Part shown: positions 8,073 through 14,199 of the stretch, piece by piece | Layout: the number at the start of each line of letters is the position of its first letter | How positions within the stretch are numbered: position 1 is the stretch's first letter | Source of the DNA: JALZEG01 sp035942255 | GTDB taxonomy: Bacteria; Actinomycetota; CADDZG01; WHSQ01 | NCBI GenBank assembly: GCA_035942255.1 | Contig: DASZDG010000019.1 | Location: forward strand, 1 to 24,704 | Direction: 5' to 3' | DNA: 24,704 nucleotides | Position numbers and translations under genes: made by a program | The notes under the pieces: model-generated | Told to the model about the DNA's origin: nothing | Databases searched by the model: none | What the model saw: only the letters and a program-made list of their open reading frames with translations

Positions 8073-8740
8073 TCGACCGGCTCCTCGGCCTCGGTGCCGG
8101 TCAGCTCGGGGAGGAGCACGAAGTGGACGAGCGACCCAATAGCCCATCCCATCGCGAGCCCGCCCGCGACGTCGAGCGGCAGGTGCACGCCGACGTACAT
8201 CCGCGCGACGCCGACGAGCACTGCGAGCGCCCACACGACGACCTTCCACGGCTTCGGCAGGTAGAACGCGGCGACCGTCGCGAGCGCGGCCGCGACGGCA
8301 GAGTGGCCCGACACGAACCCGAAGCCCGCGCCCGACTCCGTGCGCAGGACGACGTCCTGCAGCAACGCGGCCGGGCGCCCCCGCTGGACCGCGTCCTTGA
8401 TCACCTTCGCGACGACCCACGCGAGCGAGCCCGCGAGCACGACGTCGAAGCCCGGCCGCAGACGCCGCGCCAGCGCGACCGCGGCCAGCGCGACCAGCGG
8501 CACCGCCACCAGGCCCCCGAGCTGCATCACCGCCTGCAGCGGCACGTCGAGCGCGTCCGGCAGCTCGTTGAACCACCGGAAGACGTCGAGCTCGAGGTCG
8601 CTGATGCGGTCTCGCTCCACGGGCAGCGCGGTGAGCACGAGCACGACGACGGCAACTGCGAGTCGGACGCCGTGAGGTCGCCGGCCCGGATGGAGCACGT
8701 GGTCCCAGAAGGCGGTGCGGCGTTCCGCCTTCGTCTCCAT
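8069..8740 (-). CDS. PAP2-family membrane phosphatase (first of a pair)
   Basis: A 223-residue (from 8740) membrane phosphatase with intact motifs: KDAVQRGRP, FVSGHS and ARMYVGVHLPLD, the last with A instead of S before the arginine. The ATG at 8740 (METKAERR) gives a short charged N-terminus before the first membrane helix. An upstream ATG at 8788 is in frame and would add 16 residues. Neither has a convincing ribosome site, and a palindrome occupies the bases just before 8740, so the start is uncertain. It is coupled by a 4-base overlap to a second PAP2 gene and is divergent from an operon containing a third, degenerate PAP2 domain, suggesting a local focus on lipid-phosphate chemistry. Confidence 0.87.
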   Translation of the reverse strand: METKAERRTAFWDHVLHPGRRPHGVRLAVAVVVLVLTALPVERDRISDLELDVFRWFNELPDALDVPLQAVMQLGGLVAVPLVALAAVALARRLRPGFDVVLAGSLAWVVAKVIKDAVQRGRPAALLQDVVLRTESGAGFGFVSGHSAVAAALATVAAFYLPKPWKVVVWALAVLVGVARMYVGVHLPLDVAGGLAMGWAIGSLVHFVLLPELTGTEAEEPVE

Positions 8741-8741
8741 C

Positions 8742-8764
8742 GCTGCATCGTGCACGAGTGCAGC
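8742..8764. promoter_or_regulatory. Near-perfect palindrome in the divergent PAP2 / YbhN-like intergenic region
   Basis: GCTGCA-TCGTGCACGA-G-TGCAGC is a 23-base dyad: a perfect 10-base palindrome (8748-8757) flanked by perfect 6-base arms, with a one-base offset. It lies between divergent operons and immediately upstream of the preferred PAP2 start at 8740. It looks like an operator, or like an mRNA hairpin that limits translation of the PAP2 pair. If the start at 8788 is used, it lies inside the coding region. I see no convincing -10 in the rest of the gap; a TTGACG at 8863-8868 has no good partner. Confidence 0.4.
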
Positions 8765-8898
8765 CGGGTTGTGAATGGGGCCAAGCACGCATAAGGCCCC
8801 CGGTTGCGGAAGTTACGTACGCCCTCGGCCGGTCGGGGCGCGCTCGGCGGCGGGCAACCCCATTGACGGTCTACCCGTCTCGCCCCGAAGGTCGAGAG

Positions 8899-9939
8899 AT
8901 GCGCCGGTTCATCCGCATCGCGGTCCCCGTCCTCCTCGTCGGGGGGATCTTCTTCTTTGCCTTCCCGAAGATGGCGGACTTCTCGCAGGTGTGGCTGCAC
9001 GTCAAGGCGATGACGTGGCTCGAGCTGACGACGCTCCTGCTCGTCGCGCTGTGGAACCTCGGCACCTACTGGTTCGTGATGATGGCCGCTCTCCCCGGCA
9101 GCAACGTCTGGCAGACGATGAAGGTCAACCAGGCCTCGACCGCGGTGTCGAACACGCTCCCGGGCGGCGGGGCGATCGGCGTCGGCGTCATGTACTCGAT
9201 GTTCACCGGGTACGGGTTCTCGCCCGGCGCGATCACGCTGTCGATCCTCGTGTCGGGCATCTGGAACAACTTCGTGAAGCTCGGGATGCCGGTCGTCGCG
9301 CTCGCGCTCCTCGCGGTCACCGGCTCGGTCGGGTCCGGGCTGCTCCTCGCGTCGGTCGCCGGCGTCGCGGGGCTCGCGGTCGCGGTCGGCACGTTCGGCG
9401 CCGTCCTCCGCAGCGAGCGGCTGGCGCGGCGCGTCGGCGTCCGTCTCGGGAAGATCGTCGACGCCGCCCGGCGGATGGCGCGCAAGGAGCCGGGCAAGGA
9501 CCTCGGCGAGGCGACCGTGCGCTTCCGCAGGGACGCGATCGGCCTCATCCGCAAGCGGTGGCTGCGCCTGACGGTAACTTCGCTGGTGAGCCACCTCTCG
9601 CTGTTCCTGGTGCTGCTCCTCGCGCTGCGTCACGTCGCCGTCGCCGAGAACGAGGTGAGCTGGGTCGAGGCGCTCGCGGCGTTCGCGTTCGTGCGGCTGA
9701 TCTCCGCGCTTCCGATCACCCCGGGCGGCCTCGGCGTCGTGGAGCTCGGCCTGAGCGCGGCGCTCGTCGCCGCGGGCGGCGACGAGGCGGGCGTCGTCGC
9801 GGCCGTCCTCGTGTTCCGCGCGCTGACGTACCTCCTCCCGGTGCCCCTGGGCCTCGTCCTGTACGTGAAGTGGCGCGGGGGCAGCGAGACCCGCCGGCGG
9901 AGGCTCGAGGCCGCCGCCGCGGCCCCCACCCCCCCATGA
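8899..9939 (+). CDS. YbhN/UPF0104-family membrane protein (lysylphosphatidylglycerol synthase TM-region homologue)
   Basis: A 346-residue polytopic protein with about seven to eight membrane helices. Family hallmarks are NTLPGGGAIGVGV (near residues 88-100) and LPITPGGLGVVELGL from residue 271. This fold is the flippase half of MprF-type enzymes; here no aminoacyl-transferase domain follows, so it is a stand-alone flippase-like protein, not a full lysyl-PG synthase. Start at the ATG preceded by GAAGG; longer in-frame openings lack support. Its end overlaps the next ATG by four bases (ATGA). In other Actinobacteria this domain occurs fused or next to kinase and PAP2 domains, which matches the gene two positions downstream. 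Confidence 0.87.
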   Translation: MRRFIRIAVPVLLVGGIFFFAFPKMADFSQVWLHVKAMTWLELTTLLLVALWNLGTYWFVMMAALPGSNVWQTMKVNQASTAVSNTLPGGGAIGVGVMYSMFTGYGFSPGAITLSILVSGIWNNFVKLGMPVVALALLAVTGSVGSGLLLASVAGVAGLAVAVGTFGAVLRSERLARRVGVRLGKIVDAARRMARKEPGKDLGEATVRFRRDAIGLIRKRWLRLTVTSLVSHLSLFLVLLLALRHVAVAENEVSWVEALAAFAFVRLISALPITPGGLGVVELGLSAALVAAGGDEAGVVAAVLVFRALTYLLPVPLGLVLYVKWRGGSETRRRRLEAAAAAPTPP

Positions 9940-10853
9940 GGCCGCTCGCCGCGCTCGCGTTCACCGCGTTCCTGCTGCCGGTCGCGTGCGTGCGCACGGG
10001 TCCTCCCTCCGCGGGGTCCGTCCCCGAACGATCCGCGGGCGTGGTCGTCGGCGCCTTCAACTTCTCGGAGAGCGCGGTGCTCGCGGAGGTCTACGCCCAC
10101 GTCCTCGACGAGCACGGCGTCGACGCCGAGGTCCTGCGGGAGGTCGCGTCGAGGGAGATCATGGAGCCGGCGCTCGAGCAGGGCGAGGTCGACCTCGTGC
10201 CCGAGTACCTCGGCACCGCGCTGACGTTCCTCGGCGACCACGAGGTCGACGCGGAGGTCGCGCCGGAGGAGGCGCACGCGCTCCTCGGGCAAGACTTCGC
10301 CGGCCGCGGCGTCACGGTGCTTGACGCGGCCCCCGGGCAGAACCGCAACGAGATCGTCGTCACGGAGTCGTTCGCCGCGGAGCACGAGCTCGACACGATC
10401 GCGGACCTCGCGCGCGTGGACCAGGACGCGACCTTCGGCGGGCCGGTCGAGTGCCCGGCGCGGCCGTTGTGCCTCGCGGGCCTCGAGGAGGTCTACGGGC
10501 TGCGCTTCCGCGAGTTCCTGCCGCTCGACTCCGGCGGCCCCGCGACCGTCGCCGCGCTGGCCGCCGGCGAGGTCGACGTCGCGCTCCTGTTCACGACGAA
10601 CCCGCAGATCCCGCGCCGCGATCTCGTGATCCTGGAGGACGACCGCCACCTCCAGCCCCCGGAGAACCTCGTCCCGGTGATGCGCACGGAGACGGCGGAC
10701 GCGCTCGCGCCGGCCGTTCTCGACGCCGTCGACGCGGTCACCGCCCTGTTGTCCGACGAGGAGCTCCGGGAGCTGAACGGGCTCGTGGAGATCAAAGGGC
10801 TCACCCCGCGCGAGGCCGCGGCGTCGTGGCTCGAGTCACAGGGGCAGGCCTAG
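9936..10853 (+). CDS. OpuAC-type substrate-binding lipoprotein (orphan)
   Basis: A 305-residue extracytoplasmic binding protein of the glycine betaine/choline family (PF04069-like). The N-terminus has a lipobox LPVAC with the lipidated Cys at residue 18. Family features include VGAFNFSESAVLAEVYA, EYLGTALTF and the C-terminal ILEDDRHLQPPENLVPV. These proteins normally deliver quaternary-ammonium osmolytes to an ABC permease and ATPase, but neither partner gene is nearby. It is translationally coupled to the flippase-like gene (ATGA) and touches the next gene (TAGTG). No ribosome site is visible in the C-rich bases before the ATG, consistent with coupling. It might bind a choline-like or lipid head-group ligand for this operon; that is speculation. 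Confidence 0.88.
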   Translation: MRPLAALAFTAFLLPVACVRTGPPSAGSVPERSAGVVVGAFNFSESAVLAEVYAHVLDEHGVDAEVLREVASREIMEPALEQGEVDLVPEYLGTALTFLGDHEVDAEVAPEEAHALLGQDFAGRGVTVLDAAPGQNRNEIVVTESFAAEHELDTIADLARVDQDATFGGPVECPARPLCLAGLEEVYGLRFREFLPLDSGGPATVAALAAGEVDVALLFTTNPQIPRRDLVILEDDRHLQPPENLVPVMRTETADALAPAVLDAVDAVTALLSDEELRELNGLVEIKGLTPREAAASWLESQGQA

Positions 10854-13030
10854 TGGCGCTGGCCGAACGGACGACGATCCCGGGCGTCGCGGCCGAGGCG
10901 ACGAGGCTGTCGAAGAAGCGGCGCCGGCCCTCGGGCGAGCCGCCTCCACTGCCGCGGCACCTGTACGCGAGCGGCATGTACTGGCTGTCGCTCGCGGGGA
11001 TCGTCGTCGGCCTCTGGTTCATCGTCCTGTTCATCGCGGGGGCGGGGGCCGCGGTCACCCGCGTCGAGGTCGCGTTCCTGCAGGACCTCGCGGCGCTGCG
11101 CACGCCGTGGCTGACGAGGGCGGCGCGGTGGGTCGAGCACCTGGGCTCGGAGTGGGCCATGATCCCCGCTCGCTGGGGGCTGTTGCTCGCGCTGGTGTTC
11201 TTCAAGCGGTTCCGGCACCTGTTCGTGCTGCTCGGCTCGATCCTCGGCGTCGGCCTCATCACCTCGGTCGTCGCGCAGCTCGTCGCCCGCGCGCGGCCGC
11301 TCGAGGTCGAGATCCTCGGGAGCTGGGAGGGCGCGTCGCACCCGTCGCGGCCCGTCGCGGCGCTGGCCGTCACGTTGCTCGGCATCACGTACACGCTCGT
11401 CCCCGCGGGGCGGTGGCGCTCGCGCGCGAAGTGGGCCTCCGCGGCGATCGTCGCCGCGGTGTCGGCGTCGCGCCTCTACCTCGCGGTCGACCACCCGACC
11501 GACGTGATCGCGGCGACGATCATCGGGGTGACGATCCCGCTCGTCGCGTTCCGGCTCCTCGCGCCGAACGACATCTTCCCCGTCACGTACAAGCGGCGCC
11601 GCGCCGCGCACCTCGACGTCGACGGCCCGCGCGGCGACGCCATCCGCGCGGCCATCGAGCAGCAGGTCGGCGTCACGATCGTGGACGTGGAGCCGTTCGG
11701 GCTCGGGGGCTCGGCGGGCTCCACGCCGCTGCGGCTGACGGTGGCGGGCGAGCCCCCGGCGCAGCTGTTCGCGAAGCTCTACGCGCAGAGCCACCTGCGC
11801 GCCGACCGCTGGTACAAGCTCGGCCGGACGCTGCTGTACGGCCGCCTCGAGGACGAGGGATCCTTCGGGACGGTCCGCCGGCTCGTCCAGTACGAGGACT
11901 ACATGCTGCGCGTGATGCGCGACGCGAAGCTCCCGACGCCGCGCCCGTACGGCTTCGTCGAGATCACCCCCGAGCGCGAGTACGTGCTGCTCACCGACTT
12001 CGTGCCGCAGGCGAAAGAGCTCCTCGACGCGGACATCACCGACGACGTGATCGACCAGTGCCTCGCGCTGATCCGCCGCCTGTGGGACGCGGGGATCGCG
12101 CACCGCGACGTGAAGCCCTCGAACATCCTCGTCGCGCGCGGCAAGGTGCACCTCATCGACGTCGCGTTCGGCGAGGTGAGGCCGTCGCCGTGGCGGCAGG
12201 CCGTCGACCTCGCGAACATGATGCTCGTGGACGCGCTCCGCACGGACGCCGAGCGCGTCCACCGGGCCGCGCTGAGGCACTTCACCGACGTCGAGATCTC
12301 GGAGGCGTTCGCCGCGACGCACGGCGTGACGATCCCGAGCCAGACACGCGCGCTGATGAAGGCCGACTCGCGCGACCTGCTGGCCGAGTTCCGCGAGCTG
12401 ACGCCGAAATGCAAGCCGATATCCATCCAGCGGTGGAGCGTCCGCAGGGTCGGGCTGACCGCCGCGGCCCTGCTGTCGGCCCTGCTGATGGCACTCCTCG
12501 TCGTCTCGAACTTCCGCGGCGCCGGGCTCCAGCCCCCGCAGGACGCGGGACACGCCGCGTACTCCGGCGTCACGCGTGCTCCCGAGTGCGAGGACACGGG
12601 CGACCCGGCGATCCTGCTGACGCAGGCGGTGCCGTCGGCGCGGCTGCTGCCGTGCGTCGAGCCCCTGCCGCTCGGCTGGTCGTACAGCGGCATGGACGTC
12701 GTGGACGGCCGGGCGCGCCTGTTCCTCGACTCCGACCGCGCTGGCTTCCACGCGGTGGACGTCACGTTGACGCGCTCGTGCGACCTCGACGGGGCGACCG
12801 AGGTCCCGACGGACGAGCCGGGGACTCGACGGTACGAGCGCGTCGTCCTGCGCCAGGACCGCTACGCCGGGTCGCGCTACTACGTCTTCGAAGGCGGTTG
12901 CGTGACGTACGCGTTCGACTTCGGCGGGGCGGGCCGCACGGCGCTGGCCGACGAGGCGTCGGTCGCGCTCGGCTTCGTGAGCCGCGCCGAGCTGGCGCGG
13001 TTCCTCGCGACGCACGATCTGGCGCTGTAG
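10853..13030 (+). CDS. Fusion: degenerate PAP2 domain + protein-kinase-like domain + extracytoplasmic tail
   Basis: A 725-residue protein starting at a GTG that shares one base with the previous stop (TAGTG) after AGGGGCAGG. Residues about 45-250 are a multi-helix PAP2-like membrane domain, but its signatures are broken: A141 where the first-motif lysine belongs (R148-P149 remain), HPSRP at 163-167 in place of PSGH, and D213 where the catalytic His of S206-R207-x5-H should stand (D217 kept). Residues about 270-520 form a cytoplasmic kinase-like domain with K308 (FAKLY), catalytic loop HRDVKPSN at 417-424 and metal site D436 in LIDVAFG, all intact. A membrane helix near 532-552 is followed by about 170 extracytoplasmic residues with four Cys. 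The kinase may phosphorylate a lipid, sugar or protein; the target is unknown. Confidence 0.85.
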   Translation: MALAERTTIPGVAAEATRLSKKRRRPSGEPPPLPRHLYASGMYWLSLAGIVVGLWFIVLFIAGAGAAVTRVEVAFLQDLAALRTPWLTRAARWVEHLGSEWAMIPARWGLLLALVFFKRFRHLFVLLGSILGVGLITSVVAQLVARARPLEVEILGSWEGASHPSRPVAALAVTLLGITYTLVPAGRWRSRAKWASAAIVAAVSASRLYLAVDHPTDVIAATIIGVTIPLVAFRLLAPNDIFPVTYKRRRAAHLDVDGPRGDAIRAAIEQQVGVTIVDVEPFGLGGSAGSTPLRLTVAGEPPAQLFAKLYAQSHLRADRWYKLGRTLLYGRLEDEGSFGTVRRLVQYEDYMLRVMRDAKLPTPRPYGFVEITPEREYVLLTDFVPQAKELLDADITDDVIDQCLALIRRLWDAGIAHRDVKPSNILVARGKVHLIDVAFGEVRPSPWRQAVDLANMMLVDALRTDAERVHRAALRHFTDVEISEAFAATHGVTIPSQTRALMKADSRDLLAEFRELTPKCKPISIQRWSVRRVGLTAAALLSALLMALLVVSNFRGAGLQPPQDAGHAAYSGVTRAPECEDTGDPAILLTQAVPSARLLPCVEPLPLGWSYSGMDVVDGRARLFLDSDRAGFHAVDVTLTRSCDLDGATEVPTDEPGTRRYERVVLRQDRYAGSRYYVFEGGCVTYAFDFGGAGRTALADEASVALGFVSRAELARFLATHDLAL

Positions 13031-13050
13031 CGCGCCGGGAGGAGGAGACC

Positions 13051-13758
13051 ATGGCCGGTTTGGACTTCGGCGACCTGCGGGCGCTCTACGTCAACTGCAC
13101 GCTCAAGCGGTCGCCCGAGCCGTCGCACACTCAGCTGCTCATGGACAAGTCGATCGCGATCATGCGCAACCAGGGCGTCGAGGTAGAGGTGATCCGGGCG
13201 GTCGACCTCGAGCTCGCCACCGGGGTGTGGCCGGACATGACCGAGCACGGCTGGGAAACCGACGCGTGGCCGGACGTCTTCGAGAAGGTCCTCGCCGCGA
13301 ACATCCTCGTGCTCGGGACGCCGATCTGGCTCGGCGAGAAGTCGTCGGTGTGCACCCATGTCGTCGAGCGGCTCTACGGGAACTCGAGCCTGCTGAACGA
13401 GCAGGGGCAGTACGCGTACTACGGCCGCGTGGGCGGCTGCCTCGTGACGGGGAACGAGGACGGCATCAAGCACTGCTCGATGAGCGTCCTCTACGCGCTG
13501 CAGCATCTGGGCTACGTGATCCCGCCGCAGGCCGACGCGGGGTGGATCGGCGAGGCGGGGCCCGGCCCCTCCTACGGCGACGACGGAGCCGGCCTCGACA
13601 ACGACTTCACGAACCGCAACACGACGTTCATGACGTGGAACCTGCTGCACACCGCGCGCATGCTCGTGGACCGGGGAGGGTTCCCGGCCCACGGCAACCA
13701 GCGTTCGGAGTGGGACGCGGGGTGCCGCTGGGACCAGCCGAACCCGGAGCACCGCTGA
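13051..13758 (+). CDS. NADPH-dependent FMN reductase / flavodoxin-fold protein
   Basis: A 235-residue cytosolic protein of the FMN_red/flavodoxin fold. The N-terminal strand ALYVNCTLKRSPEPSHTQ provides the phosphate-binding loop for FMN, LVLGTPIWLGEKSS is the flavin-ring loop and VGGCLVTGNEDG the third conserved strand-loop. Such enzymes reduce quinones, azo compounds or iron chelates using NAD(P)H. The ATG follows an excellent GGAGGAGG site 20 bases after the kinase gene, so it may be part of the same transcript but looks functionally separate from it. Its stop overlaps the start of a broken VOC gene (TGATG), so the two were once a coupled pair. Confidence 0.87.
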   Translation: MAGLDFGDLRALYVNCTLKRSPEPSHTQLLMDKSIAIMRNQGVEVEVIRAVDLELATGVWPDMTEHGWETDAWPDVFEKVLAANILVLGTPIWLGEKSSVCTHVVERLYGNSSLLNEQGQYAYYGRVGGCLVTGNEDGIKHCSMSVLYALQHLGYVIPPQADAGWIGEAGPGPSYGDDGAGLDNDFTNRNTTFMTWNLLHTARMLVDRGGFPAHGNQRSEWDAGCRWDQPNPEHR

Positions 13759-13966
13759 TGATCGTCGGGACACACGTGCTGCTCTACACGACCGAGCCCG
13801 ACGCGCTTAGCTCCATCCCGCTGCCACGGTGGCAGACCTGCGGGCGAAGGGCCTGGAGGTGAGCGGGGAGCCGGACGACGAGGGCTGGGGCATCACGACG
13901 ATGCTGGCCCTGCCGGGCGGCGTAGAGGTCATGCTCTACGAGCCGCGCCACCCGACGGCGATCTGA
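13758..13966 (+). pseudogene. VOC/glyoxalase-fold gene with internal out-of-frame deletion
   Basis: The ATG at 13758 begins MIVGTHVLLYTTEPDAL, the usual opening of small actinobacterial VOC proteins, but the frame is then lost and stops at 13860-13862. From about 13820 to the TGA at 13964-13966 a different frame reads VADLRAKGLEV, GWGITTMLALPGG and VEVMLYEPRHPTAI, the usual end of the same family. Only about 65 of the roughly 120-130 expected residues remain, so about 60 codons of the middle were deleted, with the scar near 13808-13820. The C-terminal sequence is still clean, so the loss looks recent. The intact gene would have been a metal-dependent glyoxalase/bleomycin-resistance-fold protein coupled to the flavin reductase. 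Confidence 0.75.
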
Positions 13967-14024
13967 GGCGTTCTTCCGGTCGCGGCAAGCGCCTGGACGA
14001 TTCGGCTCGCAGCCCGGAAACCGC

Positions 14025-14060
14025 CGGTACACCCGGTACGAGCCTGTACCGCGTGTACCG
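14025..14060. terminator. Strong hairpin between converging operons
   Basis: The 233 bases 13967-14199 between converging genes hold no gene. They contain a nested inverted repeat: CGGTACAC-C-CGGTAC, loop GAGCCT, then GTACCG-C-GTGTACCG. Fourteen of fifteen stem positions pair, with a single C/C mismatch and a 6-base loop. Symmetry and position suit a bidirectional terminator without a U-tract. Further GTACC copies lie at 14064-14068. Confidence 0.5.
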
Positions 14061-14199
14061 CGGGTACCAGTGCGGTCCCGCCGAGCCCGGGCCTATACGC
14101 GCCGCGCAGGCCGTCAGGCCGCGGAGCGCCCCGGCTTGGCGAACAGCGGGGGCCGCGTGCGTGTGCGCTTGAGCTCGAAGGACCCGTGCGTCCCCGGCC

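Noticed and set aside
8899..9939. Full MprF lysyl-phosphatidylglycerol synthase
   Set aside because: Only the membrane flippase-like region is present; no aminoacyl-transferase domain follows.
10850..13015. Minus-strand frame of 721 codons opposite the PAP2-kinase gene
   Set aside because: Shadow frame without motifs; the sense frame carries HRDVKPSN and membrane helices.
14025..14068. Recombination or attachment site made of GTACC repeats
   Set aside because: No integrase, transposase or tRNA gene is nearby and the arms explain better as a hairpin at convergent gene ends.
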